Source: Longimicrobiaceae bacterium
GTDB taxonomy: Bacteria; Gemmatimonadota; Gemmatimonadetes; Longimicrobiales; Longimicrobiaceae
Direction of reading: 5' to 3'
NCBI GenBank assembly: GCA_036375715.1
Contig: DASVBS010000026.1
Location: forward strand, 1 to 64,000
Length of the DNA: 64,000 bases
Position numbers and translations under genes: made by a program. The notes below the pieces were generated by a model, which searched no databases, was not told the DNA's origin, and worked only from the letters and a program-made list of their open reading frames with translations. This document shows positions 45,331 to 55,985 of the stretch, piece after piece (position 1 is the stretch's first letter; the number at the start of each line of letters is the position of its first letter).

Positions 45331-47391
45331 CTAGGGCGGCCTGAGCGTCGATACGCGTGGCGGGGGCGCCGCCTCCCTGCGATGCCGCTGATGGTGGCTG
45401 GTGGGAACGGTGGGCGGATGAGGATCGCCTCGCAGAAGCCGCAACCCGTTGGCGGCTACCAGCAGAGTGCTGCCCTCGTGACCCACCACGGCGAGCGGTA
45501 GGGGGAGCCCGACGGTCACGGTCACCACCACGAGGAAGAGCATCCAGCCGACGCTGAAGTACACGTTCTGGCGGACGATTCGGCGCGTCCGTTTGCCGAG
45601 GTGGATCAGGTAGTCGACCTTGCCGACGTCGTCGCTGATCAGCACCACGTCCGCCGTCTCGATCGCGACGTCGGTGCCGATAGCGCCCATCGCGACCCCC
45701 AGCGTGGCCGCCGCCATGGCCGGTGCGTCGTTGATGCCATCGCCGACCATGGCAACCCCCTTCGAGCTCTCTACCAGGGTCCGGACCGCATCCACCTTTT
45801 CGTGGGGTAGCAGGTCCGCCAGCACCTCGTCCGCGCCCACCTCGGCAGCGACGGCGCGAACCGCGTCCGGGTGGTCGCCGGAAAGGATGGCGATCCAGCG
45901 GATCCCCTCATACTTCAGGTGCCGTATTGCCGCCGCGACTCCTGGCTTGAGCTGGTCGCCGAACGACATCGCGCCACCCAGTTCGTCGCCCGTGCCGACG
46001 TACACCACCGAACGCCCGCGCGAGGTCTGCTCCGCCGTCCAGCCCTGGGCGACGGGCGGCAGGCGGACGCCCTGACGTCGCAGCATGTTGTGGTTGCCCA
46101 CCCAGGCGCGAACCCCGTCGACCAGCGCGACGACTCCTTCTCCCGGAAAGGACTCGAACTCCTCGGCGAGAGCGGGAACGATGCCCCTCGCTTCGGCGGC
46201 CTCGACGATGGCGCGCGCCAGGTGGTGTTCGGATGTGCGCTCCGCAGCGGCGGCCAGACGCAGCAGCTCGTCGGCGTCATGGCTGCCTGACGAGAAGTGG
46301 CCGGTAGGATCGAGCTCAGCGCCGGTAGCGATATCCACCAGCTCGGGATGCCCCACCGTGAGCGTTCCCGTCTTGTCGAAAGCTACCGTGTCGATGGTTC
46401 CAGCCAGGTCCAGGTAGGCGCCTCCTTTGAACAGAACGCCGTGCCTGGCGCCATTCGCGATCCCGGAGAGGATCGCGGAGGGAGTGGAGATGACCAGAGC
46501 ACATGGGCTCGCCACCACCAGCAGGGTCATCGCCCGGTAGAAGGCCTGGTCCCACTGGACGCCCCACAACATCGGAGGGGCGACCGCTGCGACGATCGTC
46601 ACCAGCACGACGGCGAGCGTATACGGGTGGGCGAAGCGGTCGATGAAGTGCTGGGCGGGCGCCCGCTCCTCGCGGGCCTCCTCGACGAGGCGCACGATGC
46701 GGGCGAGCATCGTCTCGCCGGCGCGCGTGGTCACCTCCACGACCAGCGAGCCGGACTGATTGATTGTACCGGCGTAGACTTCGTCGCCCGGCTCCTTCCG
46801 AACCGGCACCGATTCGCCAGTGATCGCGGCCTGATCCACCTCCGCGCGGCCGTCGCGAACCCGTCCGTCGGCAGGGATGCGCTCCCCCGGACGTACCAGG
46901 ATCGCCTGGCCGGGGATCAGCGCCTCGACCGGCGCCCGGCCGATTTCTCTTCCCTCGCCATCCGCAAGCGTCGCCTCGGCCGGACGCAGGTCCATGAGCC
47001 GGGCGATCGCGTGGCGGGTGCGGCCCATTGCATGGGCCTCCAGGGCCTTGGACAGGGAGAAGAGAAAGATCAGGACGACCCCCTCCAGCGCGCTGCCGAC
47101 GATCGCCGCCCCGACAGCCGCCGCCCCCATCAGGAAATCTATGGAGAGGCGCCCGCGACGAAGCTCTTCCCAGCTATCGAGCGCGATGCGATACCCACCC
47201 GCCAGGTAGGCGAGCAGGAAAAGGACGTAGCGGAAGGGATGGGGCTGCGCGGGGAACCACGAGAGCGCCGCACCCAGGATGAGAGACAACCCCACCACCA
47301 GCGTTACGCGAAGATAGTAGACGGCCTCGCGGTCCTCTGCCGTGGTGGCCCCGCGGCCCTGCAGCCGACGTAACATGGAGCGAGCGTTCAT
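45331..47391 (-). CDS. P1B-4-type metal-transporting P-type ATPase
   Basis: A 686-residue heavy-metal P-type ATPase. The membrane metal motif is SPC (295-297) and the last membrane region has HEGST (638-642), the pair diagnostic of P1B-4 pumps (CoaT, CtpD, PfeT). DKTGT has the phosphorylated Asp339, and TGES and GDGINDAPAM are intact. There is no N-terminal metal-binding domain; the C-terminus is histidine-rich (HPPTVPTSHHQRH). Family substrates are Co2+, Fe2+, Zn2+ or Cd2+ efflux. ATG 47391 has AAAGGAGTGG upstream; a perfect palindrome lies in its leader. Confidence 0.9.
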   Translation of the reverse strand: MNARSMLRRLQGRGATTAEDREAVYYLRVTLVVGLSLILGAALSWFPAQPHPFRYVLFLLAYLAGGYRIALDSWEELRRGRLSIDFLMGAAAVGAAIVGSALEGVVLIFLFSLSKALEAHAMGRTRHAIARLMDLRPAEATLADGEGREIGRAPVEALIPGQAILVRPGERIPADGRVRDGRAEVDQAAITGESVPVRKEPGDEVYAGTINQSGSLVVEVTTRAGETMLARIVRLVEEAREERAPAQHFIDRFAHPYTLAVVLVTIVAAVAPPMLWGVQWDQAFYRAMTLLVVASPCALVISTPSAILSGIANGARHGVLFKGGAYLDLAGTIDTVAFDKTGTLTVGHPELVDIATGAELDPTGHFSSGSHDADELLRLAAAAERTSEHHLARAIVEAAEARGIVPALAEEFESFPGEGVVALVDGVRAWVGNHNMLRRQGVRLPPVAQGWTAEQTSRGRSVVYVGTGDELGGAMSFGDQLKPGVAAAIRHLKYEGIRWIAILSGDHPDAVRAVAAEVGADEVLADLLPHEKVDAVRTLVESSKGVAMVGDGINDAPAMAAATLGVAMGAIGTDVAIETADVVLISDDVGKVDYLIHLGKRTRRIVRQNVYFSVGWMLFLVVVTVTVGLPLPLAVVGHEGSTLLVAANGLRLLRGDPHPPTVPTSHHQRHRREAAPPPRVSTLRPP

Positions 47392-47723
47392 CACCACTCC
47401 TTTCGGTTCCCCCCGAATGTATTGACTACATTCGCGAGTGCATGTCGGGAGCCGCCTGGCAGACTCGTGGGGGAACTCTTGATGGCTTGCTGCCTTCGGG
47501 ACCGGCGGGTAACTTCGGTCGCCTTCCGACGGTTGTGCCGTAGATGGGAGCGTGCGCACCGGTCCGCATACCCGTATGTCCTTCACCGTGTTTGCTGAGC
47601 CCGGACGATGCCTCTCCCTCCAGCCCCGCTTCTCGCCCCGACTGTGATTCCCCCACCGGCCATGGCGGGCGCGCAACTGGGGGATACCGGCCAGTTGCCG
47701 CAGCGCTCAGCCGATCTCTCCGC
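47392..47723. other. Divergent intergenic region, metal ATPase / AlkZ-like gene
   Basis: A 332-base gap. Near the ATPase start lies a perfect 8-5-8 palindrome (listed separately). Near the other end is a second possible stem (TCCCCCA 47649-47655 and TGGGGGA 47678-47684, 22-base loop). No gene is supported here. Confidence 0.55.
47414..47434 (-). promoter_or_regulatory. Perfect 8-5-8 inverted repeat in the metal ATPase leader
   Basis: CGAATGTA (47414-47421) and TACATTCG (47427-47434) are exact inverted repeats around TTGAC. The element lies 23 bases upstream of the ATG at 47391, right where promoter or early leader would be. Size and placement fit the operator of a metal-sensing repressor (for example ArsR/SmtB-type, whose sites are inverted repeats of this length), but I identify no regulator gene in the window. 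Confidence 0.6.
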
Positions 47724-48818
47724 ATGAGAGCGGCTTCGGCTCCCGTGAGCGATCTGGCGAGGCTGCGACTCCAGATCCAGGGTATCGTTCCTCCTCGCTT
47801 CGAGCGACCGGAGCAGCCGGTGGGTTGGCTCGGTGCCGTGCAGTCGCAGGAGTACTGGTATGCCAAGTGGTCGGTCGGCCAACGTGTGGCGGGATGCGAC
47901 GAGGTAGCGATGGACCGCGCGCTCGCCGAAGGAACAATCCTCCGCACCCACGTCCTGCGCCCCACCTGGCACCACGTGCTGCCCGAAGACATCCTCTGGA
48001 TGCAGCATGCCACCGCCCACCGGGTGCGCAGGATGATGGCCGCCTACGATCGCGCGCTGGAGCTGGACGAAGGGGAGTATGTGCGGGCGAAGGAGGTGAT
48101 CGCCGCCGCCGTGGCCGGAGGCAGGCACCACACCCGCAGCGAGCTGGCGGAGAAGCTGGCGGAGGTCGGCATCGAGGCGAAAGGACAACGCCTCGCGCAC
48201 CTGGTGATGCGGGCGGAGCTCGACGGGGTCATCTGCAGCGGGGTTCCACGGGGGAAGCAGATCACCTACGCGCTGGTTGAGGAGCGCGCCCCGCGTGCCC
48301 GTGAGCTCGACGCCGAAGAGGCGTTGGCGGAGCTCACGCTCCGGTACTTCAGCGGCCACGGGCCGGCCACCGAGAAGGATTTCCGCTGGTGGGCGAGCCT
48401 GACGGCGGGGGAGGCACGGCGCGGCATGGAGATGGTGGCAGGACAGCTTGAACGCTGGCAGCAGGGTGAGCGAACCTACTGGTGGATTCCGACTCACTCG
48501 GCCCGCACCTCCACACCCGAAGCCGGAACCGCCCACCTCCTTCAGGCTTACGACGAGTACGTCGTTGGCTATTCCGAAAGCCGCGGCACCATGGACGTTG
48601 CCGGAATCGCAGGAGCCGCGCCGGGGCCGCTCCTACACGTGCTCGTTTTCGATGGACAGGTGATCGCTCGCTGGCGTCGGCGGCCGGGCAGAGGCGACCC
48701 GGTCATCGAGATCGCCTTCGTGCGGGCCGTCGGCTCGGAAGAGCGGAAGGCCGTGCACGAAGCCGTCGGACGGTTCAGCACCTTCTACGGGAATGAGCCG
48801 ATCGTAGCGGAACTATGA
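47724..48818 (+). CDS. Winged-helix DNA-binding domain protein, AlkZ/YcaQ-like
   Basis: A 364-residue protein of the AlkZ/YcaQ winged-helix superfamily. The catalytic Gln-x-Gln motif of AlkZ is at VQSQ, near residue 38. AlkZ-type DNA glycosylases excise azinomycin interstrand crosslinks and alkylated bases. Length is near the family's (about 370-400). There is no antibiotic cluster nearby, so this is more likely a housekeeping repair homologue. It ends before a strong terminator. Confidence 0.83.
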   Translation: MRAASAPVSDLARLRLQIQGIVPPRFERPEQPVGWLGAVQSQEYWYAKWSVGQRVAGCDEVAMDRALAEGTILRTHVLRPTWHHVLPEDILWMQHATAHRVRRMMAAYDRALELDEGEYVRAKEVIAAAVAGGRHHTRSELAEKLAEVGIEAKGQRLAHLVMRAELDGVICSGVPRGKQITYALVEERAPRARELDAEEALAELTLRYFSGHGPATEKDFRWWASLTAGEARRGMEMVAGQLERWQQGERTYWWIPTHSARTSTPEAGTAHLLQAYDEYVVGYSESRGTMDVAGIAGAAPGPLLHVLVFDGQVIARWRRRPGRGDPVIEIAFVRAVGSEERKAVHEAVGRFSTFYGNEPIVAEL

Positions 48819-48845
48819 CAGGCAGCAGCAGGCAGAAGAACGGGT

Positions 48846-48880
48846 CGCCCCCGGAGACCATCGGCCTCCGGGGGCGTTTT
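48846..48880 (+). terminator. Rho-independent terminator of the AlkZ-like gene
   Basis: CGCCCCCGGAG (48846-48856) pairs perfectly with CTCCGGGGGCG (48866-48876), 9-base loop, followed by TTTT (48877-48880). It lies 28 bases after the stop at 48818. Confidence 0.88.
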
Positions 48881-48904
48881 GCTTACGCATGCATGCGCGC
48901 TCGA

Positions 48905-49108
48905 TCAGGCCGCTTCGACCGTCCTCAGTCCGAGCATGCGCTTGATGTGGTCCGGTAGGGGATCGCGATCCGAGAGATAGCGCAGATACGCATCCAGCTC
49001 GGGAGACGGCTTCGGCTCACGGTGCGCAGGGGTGAGCAGGAGCGCGAGGAAGCCTGCGTACGCATCCGGACTCATCGGAACTCTCTTGACCGGCGGCTTC
49101 CTCTTCAT
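48905..49108 (-). CDS. Small hypothetical protein, 67 aa
   Basis: A 67-residue basic protein with a very basic start (KRKPPVKRVP) followed by DAYAGFLALLLTPAHREP and a helical C-terminus ending KRMLGLRTVEAA. No family recognised. ATG 49108 is preferred over an earlier ATG at 49174, because the upstream 66 bases have unusual low-GC codons. Coding status is plausible, not certain. Confidence 0.5.
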   Translation of the reverse strand: MKRKPPVKRVPMSPDAYAGFLALLLTPAHREPKPSPELDAYLRYLSDRDPLPDHIKRMLGLRTVEAA

Positions 49109-49383
49109 TTTTCGTCTCGCGGATTCCTGGTATTCCCCTCTTCGCCACTGAGTAGCGACCTGCTTTACGCCCATTCTTAAGCAACCCCCGTGCCGGCCGC
49201 CCGCGGAGTCGCGCCGGGTGCTGCCAAATGGACTACAAGTATCTCGGGATGAATAGCTTGCGGGTTGTCCCGGCCGTCCAGGGGCGCCTCCGCGATGTCC
49301 GCTCACGGTGACAGGGCGACGGTGGATTATGCCACTCAGGCGGGCAGATATTGCCGCCGCGCTGTGACCCCCGTGATGGACAG

Positions 49384-49845
49384 TCAGTCCTCAGCGGGGT
49401 TGGGCGAGAGGTGCTGGACCTCCACCGGAGTTTGCTTCCCCACCTCCTCGGCCACGATGCTACGATGGCAGTGACGTGGGTCGGCTTCGTAGCAGAGCAG
49501 GCAGGCGCGTTTGCCGCCTTTGACCACTTGCACCAGGGTGGCGAGCTGATCCTGAGCTTCCTCGGTCTCGAGGTGCTTCAGGTAGATGCGGCGCATTTCC
49601 TCATGGCGGCCGGCTCGCGCGGCGGCGCGCCCGTCTGCTGGCGTGCCCAGGCCGCGAAGCTGGAGATAGTCGATCCCGGCTTCAGCAAGGCTTGCCGCCA
49701 GCGCATTCTTCGAGAATCCGGGTCGGCGGGAGCTCGCGATCGCCCGGATGTCGACGAGGATCTGTACGCGGGCGCGCTTCAGCGCCTCGACGAAGTTGCG
49801 AACGGAGGTGCCCTCGTAGCCGATGGTCGCCAGGGTAGCTTTCAT
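49384..49845 (-). CDS. DUF488 family protein
   Basis: A 153-residue cytoplasmic protein of the DUF488 family: ATIGYEGTSVRNFVEALKRARV, then LVDIRAIASSRRPGFSKNAL and the terminal CLLCYEADPRHCHRSIVAEE signature. DUF488 proteins bind nucleotide-like ligands; no function is established. AAAGGA precedes ATG 49845. It is divergent from the DinB gene at 49946. The region 49109-49383 upstream of the next gene is without recognisable features. Confidence 0.9.
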   Translation of the reverse strand: MKATLATIGYEGTSVRNFVEALKRARVQILVDIRAIASSRRPGFSKNALAASLAEAGIDYLQLRGLGTPADGRAAARAGRHEEMRRIYLKHLETEEAQDQLATLVQVVKGGKRACLLCYEADPRHCHRSIVAEEVGKQTPVEVQHLSPNPAED

Positions 49846-49945
49846 GGCGCGCGTCCTTTCCCCCGCCTTCGGCGGGTAGTTAGGTTGCGGAGTCTGAAAC
49901 ATGATTGGGCGGCGCAGGTCGCCGCGGCGCAAGGGTAAAAGGAAA

Positions 49946-50473
49946 ATGACGATGGCGGAAAAGCGAGCCGAAGTGTGGCTGCGCGGCCCCGTTGAAGGGG
50001 TCCCCGATCAGTTGCAGCCGGTCGCACACGCTCTTCTTCAGGCGCTCGAGGAGGTACGCGAGCTGATGGCGGACGTGCCCGACTCCCTGCTATGGAGCCG
50101 GCCGGGGGGTGTAGCCTCAGCTGGATTCCACCTGCGCCATATGGCCGGGGTGATCGACCGGCTGTTCACCTATGCTCGCGGTGAGCAGCTGGACGAGCAC
50201 CAGCTGAGGGCATTGCGCTCCGAGTCGCAGCCTCCGGAGGTGCCGGTCACTGCTGCCGAGCTCGTGGACGCGTTGCAGCTCCAGATCGAGGGCGCGGTGG
50301 AAGTGCTCCGCCACACCGATGAGGCCACGCTGTCGCAGCCGCGCGCCGTGGGGCGGAAGGCTCTCCCCTCCACCGTCCGAGGGCTCTTCTTCCACGCCGC
50401 GGAGCACGTGCAACGCCATCTTGGGCAACTTCTGGTCACCGTACGCGTGCAGACTGCTACGTCTCGCGAATAG
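49946..50473 (+). CDS. DinB-like superfamily protein
   Basis: A 175-residue DinB/YfiT-type four-helix-bundle protein with HLRHMAGVIDRLFTYARGE near residue 62 and HAAEHVQRHLGQLLVT near residue 148, supplying the histidine metal site. Its role is unknown. It starts at ATG 49946, with AAAAGGA just upstream; ATG 49952 is nearly equivalent. A second DinB-like protein in the window is at 10445. Confidence 0.86.
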   Translation: MTMAEKRAEVWLRGPVEGVPDQLQPVAHALLQALEEVRELMADVPDSLLWSRPGGVASAGFHLRHMAGVIDRLFTYARGEQLDEHQLRALRSESQPPEVPVTAAELVDALQLQIEGAVEVLRHTDEATLSQPRAVGRKALPSTVRGLFFHAAEHVQRHLGQLLVTVRVQTATSRE

Positions 50474-50484
50474 GCGGCTTTTCG

Positions 50485-50766
50485 ATGTATGTGATACCGG
50501 TCTGGCTCGGCATCTTCTTCGGCGCGCTGATCCTGGTCGCCGGAATCCGGCGCTATCGCCAGCGCCGGGCCGTGGCGCGGCAGCCTGCGCTGGTAGTCGA
50601 CGAGGCGGCGATCCGGCAGATCATCGAGCGGGGGAGCCTGTCTACCGATGAGGAAGAACCGCTCGACGAGGTGGCGATCCGTCGGGCGGAAGAGGAGTTC
50701 TGGGCGCAGAGCGAAAAGAAGCTCTGGGACCAGAGTTGGGAAGAGCCGGAACGCTACGGCGGGTGA
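50485..50766 (+). CDS. Small membrane-anchored protein, 93 aa
   Basis: A 93-residue protein with an N-terminal hydrophobic helix (residues 3-21), a basic stop-transfer RRYRQRR and a charged cytoplasmic helix rich in E, D, W (EEEFWAQSEKKLWDQSW). No family recognised. It starts 11 bases after the DinB gene and probably shares its transcript. Confidence 0.6.
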   Translation: MYVIPVWLGIFFGALILVAGIRRYRQRRAVARQPALVVDEAAIRQIIERGSLSTDEEEPLDEVAIRRAEEEFWAQSEKKLWDQSWEEPERYGG

Positions 50767-50831
50767 GGCAGCTGTAGGGGATCGTCCTGACTGGACGGCT
50801 ACGTTCCTCGATCACATACTGAGACCGATTG

Positions 50832-52244
50832 ATGCGGAACCCGCAGGTCTCCACTTTTTCCCTGAACAACCCCTGGACCATGCTCCGGAAAGGATTCAAG
50901 TCCTTTTCCTGGCGTATCGGCCTCGCCTCGATCGCCGCTTCCTCTTCCCTGCTGGCATCCCCGCTCTTCGCCCAGGTGGCCGATGCCCCACCGGACACGG
51001 TCGCGGACATCCCTGTCAACTACACCGAGGCGCTGGTCGGCAGCTACACACTGCCCGACCCGTTGACGATGGAAGATGGGAGGCCCGTACAGACCAGGGA
51101 GATGTGGTGGTCCCAGCGCCGACCGGAGCTGGTGCGGCTGTTCGAGGAGTACCAGTACGGGCGCAGCCCGGGGAGACCGAATGACATGGTCTTCCACGTG
51201 TTCGAGAGCGCGGGCTCCGCTTTCGGAGGAAGGGCGATCCGCCGGCAGGTGACGCTGTACTTCAACCGCGATCGAACCGGTCCGGATCTCGACCTGCTGA
51301 TCTATCTGCCGGCGCGTGCCACCGGGCCGGTGCCGATCTTCCTCAACGTCAGCTTCTCACCGAACTCGAACGCTGTCGCGGACTCGGCCATTCGGCCCTC
51401 CGAAGTGTGGGACCGCGAGACGCGCAAGCGCGTGCCGGCCCGTCCGGGCCGAGGCTTTGGAAGGATCGATGTGCTGCCTTTCCTGGAGGCGGGCATCGGG
51501 GTGGCGACGGTCTACTACGCCGATCTGGACCCCGACTTCCCCGGCGGCGCCACACTCGGGATTCGTGGCGTCTACATGGACGAGGGGCAGGAAGAGCCCG
51601 CTCCGGACGAGTGGGGTGCCATCGCCGCCTGGTCGTGGGGACTGCGACGGGTCATGGATTACTTCGAAACCGATCCGGACATTGATCATGAGCGCGTGGC
51701 GCTCTTCGGCGCCTCGAGGGTCGGGAAAACCGTTCTCTGGACCGCCGCAAAAGATCCGCGCTTCGCGCTGGTGATCGCCAGCGCCTCCGGTGAGGGTGGC
51801 GCAGCACTCAGCCGGCGAAACTATGGCGAGACGGTTGCCCATCTGACCGCGCCTTCGCGCTATCGCTACCAGTTCGCTGGCAACTATGCGAAATATGCCG
51901 ACCGCGTGAACGAGCTGCCGGTCGACGCGCACCTCCTGCTTGCGCTGATCGCCCCGCGGCCGGTGTTGCTGCAAACGGGCACGGAGGACCGCTGGTCCGA
52001 CCCCAAGGGCGAGTTCCTCGCTGCCCTGGCCGCCGAGCCGGTGTTCGAGATGCTGGGGGCGAAGGGGCTCGACACCACCACGATACCGCCCCCTGGTCAA
52101 CCCATCCTCAACACCCTGGGATTCCTCATTCACGAAGGCGGACACGGACCGGCCCCTGCCGACTGGCCGATCTTCCTCGAGTTCGTGAAGAAGCACTTCT
52201 TCGCCTCGGATTCTTCTCCGAATGAGGGGGCCGCGAGCCAGTAG
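50832..52244 (+). CDS. Secreted CE15 glucuronoyl esterase-like protein
   Basis: A 470-residue exported alpha/beta-hydrolase of carbohydrate esterase family 15. The serine motif GASRVGK has Ser295, SGEGGAALS has Glu321 and HEGGHGP has His438 (with H434), all as in bacterial glucuronoyl esterases. The enzyme should cut the ester between glucuronic acid of xylan and lignin alcohols. The signal region is about 15-45. I use ATG 50832; ATG 50880 is an alternative that keeps the signal. With GH10 and an SGNH esterase elsewhere in the window it suggests hemicellulose use. Confidence 0.85.
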   Translation: MRNPQVSTFSLNNPWTMLRKGFKSFSWRIGLASIAASSSLLASPLFAQVADAPPDTVADIPVNYTEALVGSYTLPDPLTMEDGRPVQTREMWWSQRRPELVRLFEEYQYGRSPGRPNDMVFHVFESAGSAFGGRAIRRQVTLYFNRDRTGPDLDLLIYLPARATGPVPIFLNVSFSPNSNAVADSAIRPSEVWDRETRKRVPARPGRGFGRIDVLPFLEAGIGVATVYYADLDPDFPGGATLGIRGVYMDEGQEEPAPDEWGAIAAWSWGLRRVMDYFETDPDIDHERVALFGASRVGKTVLWTAAKDPRFALVIASASGEGGAALSRRNYGETVAHLTAPSRYRYQFAGNYAKYADRVNELPVDAHLLLALIAPRPVLLQTGTEDRWSDPKGEFLAALAAEPVFEMLGAKGLDTTTIPPPGQPILNTLGFLIHEGGHGPAPADWPIFLEFVKKHFFASDSSPNEGAASQ

Positions 52245-52326
52245 GGTTTCGGGCGGTCGACGGTGGGGCGGCCTCGTGGCTTACGGGGTGGGGCGCGGTG
52301 GCGGGAGGCCAACCGAGCAATCGTAG

Positions 52327-53900
<1,574 letters not shown>

Positions 53901-54326
53901 GTGGTGCGCCTGTTGGCCCCGCTTGCTGTCATGGCGCTGATGGCGTGCAATGGGACCCGACCGCTCGGCCCGACGGTCGAAGTGCCGCTCGGGGAGAGTT
54001 TCTCTCTCCAAATCGGACAGACGGCGCGGGTAACCGAGAGCGACCTGCGGATCCGGTTCGAACAGGTCGCAGAGGATTCGCGCTGCCCCACCGACGTTCA
54101 GTGCGTGTGGGCAGGGAACGCCCGGGTCGCGCTGGTCGTTGCCCTGGGAGCGGACCGGCGTGAGCTGGAGGTCAACACGGGCGTCGATCCTCGGGCCGTG
54201 GAGGTGGACGGCTACTCGCTCAGGCTGGAGGACCTGCGGCCGCACCCCTCTACCCGCCGGGGGATTCCGCGAGGGGGCTACACTGCCACGCTGGTGGTGA
54301 GCCAAGCCCTTCCCGACGCCCGTTGA
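53901..54326 (+). CDS. Lipoprotein of unknown function
   Basis: A 141-residue lipoprotein with lipobox ALMAC and a mature beta-rich domain (LRIRFEQVAEDSRCPTDVQCVWAGNA) with two further cysteines that may pair. No recognised family. The start is GTG 53901, the first base after the isomerase stop, with GGAGGG upstream at the right distance. It is convergent with the release-factor gene at 54358. Confidence 0.7.
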   Translation: MVRLLAPLAVMALMACNGTRPLGPTVEVPLGESFSLQIGQTARVTESDLRIRFEQVAEDSRCPTDVQCVWAGNARVALVVALGADRRELEVNTGVDPRAVEVDGYSLRLEDLRPHPSTRRGIPRGGYTATLVVSQALPDAR

Positions 54327-54357
54327 ACGTCGGACGGTTCACGCCATCGAGGTCGCT

Positions 54358-55944
54358 TCAGGGTGCGATCTCGTGGAAGGTGACTCCTTCCCCTTTCTCG
54401 ACCGCGGTGCGTAGCGACCACTCGCTCTCGAAGAGGAGCAGCGGCCGCTCCCGTGAGTCGTAGACCAGCGTCCGGCCAATCCCGGCGGCCAACTGATCGA
54501 TGACGGCTCGCGGCCCCTCCACCCAGCGGGCGTACCGGTAGGGTAGAAACTCCAGCTTTCCGGTCACGCCGTACTCGTGCTCCAGCCGGTGGAGGAGCAC
54601 GTCGAACTGCAGCATCCCCACCGCTCCCACGATCGGCGCCGGGCCCGCGATGGACTCCTGGTAGAACACCTGCGCCGCCCCTTCCTCCGAAAGTTGCTGC
54701 AGGCCGGTATCCAGCTGCTTCCTCCGCAGCGGATCCCCGATGCGTATGCGCGCGAAGTGCTCCGGGCTGAAGCGAGGGATGTCGCTGTACTCCAGGTCCC
54801 CATCAGCGGAGAGGGTGTCGCCGATCCTCAGCGTGCCGCGATCGTGGATCCCGACGACGTCCCCCGGCCACGCCTCCTCGATCAGCGTCCGATCGCGCGC
54901 GAGGAATTGGGTCGGTGCCGCCAGGCGAATCGTCTTCCCGCTGCGGACGTGCCGCACCTGCATGCCGGCTTCGAAGCGCCCCGAGCACACGCGCACGAAG
55001 GCGATCCGGTCGCGGTGCTTCGGGTCCATGTTCGCCTGGATCTTGAACACGAACCCGGTGAAGCGCTCGTTGACGGGGTCCACGGGTCCCTGAGTCGATT
55101 CCCGGGGCAGGGGTGGTGGGGCGAGGTCCAGGAACGACCGGAGGAAGGGCTCCACGCCGAAGTTGGTGAGAGCACTCCCGAAGTAGGCGGGGGAGACCTC
55201 TCCTGCTTCGAAGGCTTCCCGCGAGAACTCCTCGCCCGCCATGTCGAGGAGCTCGATCTCCTCCCGCAGGCGGGCGAGCGCCACCGCCCCGATCAACTCT
55301 TCCACGGCCGGATCATCCAGGTCTGCCACCCGAGTGGCCGCGCGGCGGGCGCCGTGGTCGGTGCCCTTCTCGAAGAGGTGAATCCGCTTGTCCAGCCGGT
55401 CGTATACGCCCACCAGCCGCTCCCCCTCCAGGATCGGCCAGGTGATAGGGTAGCAGCGCAACCCGAGGTCCCGCTCCACGTCGTCGAGCAGCTGCAGCGG
55501 CTCCATGCCGGCGCGATCGCATTTGTTGACGAAGGTGAAGATGGGCGTGCGTCTGCGATGGCAGACCTGGAAGAGCTGCCGCGTCCGCTCCTCGACGCCT
55601 TTGCGATTGTCAAGCAGCATGACCGCGCTGTCGGCGGCCATGAGCGTTCGGTAGGTGTCCTCGGAGAAGTCGGCGTGCCCGGGCGTGTCCAGCAGATTGA
55701 TCTGCCGGCCGTCGTACTCGAACTGGAGCACGGAAGAGGTCACCGAGATGCCTCTCTCCTGCTCCATCTTCATCCAGTCGCTCGTGGCGTGGCGCTCGGT
55801 GCGGCGCGCCTTCACGCTTCCCGCCAGGTGGATGGCTCCACCGTAGAGCAGGAGCTTCTCCGTGAGGGTCGTCTTCCCCGCGTCCGGGTGGCTGATAATC
55901 GCAAAGGTCCGCCGGCGGCGGACCTCTTCCGCAAGTTTGTTCAT
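54358..55944 (-). CDS. prfC: Peptide chain release factor 3
   Basis: A 528-residue translational GTPase matching RF3 (Escherichia coli RF3 is 529). The P-loop SHPDAGKT is at residues 18-25, switch elements include DTPGHADFSEDTYR, and NKCD gives guanine specificity. The C-terminal half has RF3-specific domains II and III. It recycles RF1/RF2 after termination. I use ATG 55944; an upstream in-frame ATG at 55989 would add 15 unconserved residues. Confidence 0.95.
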   Translation of the reverse strand: MNKLAEEVRRRRTFAIISHPDAGKTTLTEKLLLYGGAIHLAGSVKARRTERHATSDWMKMEQERGISVTSSVLQFEYDGRQINLLDTPGHADFSEDTYRTLMAADSAVMLLDNRKGVEERTRQLFQVCHRRRTPIFTFVNKCDRAGMEPLQLLDDVERDLGLRCYPITWPILEGERLVGVYDRLDKRIHLFEKGTDHGARRAATRVADLDDPAVEELIGAVALARLREEIELLDMAGEEFSREAFEAGEVSPAYFGSALTNFGVEPFLRSFLDLAPPPLPRESTQGPVDPVNERFTGFVFKIQANMDPKHRDRIAFVRVCSGRFEAGMQVRHVRSGKTIRLAAPTQFLARDRTLIEEAWPGDVVGIHDRGTLRIGDTLSADGDLEYSDIPRFSPEHFARIRIGDPLRRKQLDTGLQQLSEEGAAQVFYQESIAGPAPIVGAVGMLQFDVLLHRLEHEYGVTGKLEFLPYRYARWVEGPRAVIDQLAAGIGRTLVYDSRERPLLLFESEWSLRTAVEKGEGVTFHEIAP

Positions 55945-55973
55945 CGCCTCGCAGTGTACGGCATTCCCGGCCC

Positions 55974-55985
55974 TTACCCGGGTAA
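55974..55985. promoter_or_regulatory. Perfect 12-base palindrome between prfC and the TonB receptor
   Basis: TTACCCGGGTAA lies 30 bases upstream of the prfC start and 117 upstream of the TonB receptor. It may be an operator or promoter element, or chance. The rest of the 157-base gap shows no riboswitch that I can recognise. Confidence 0.3.
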
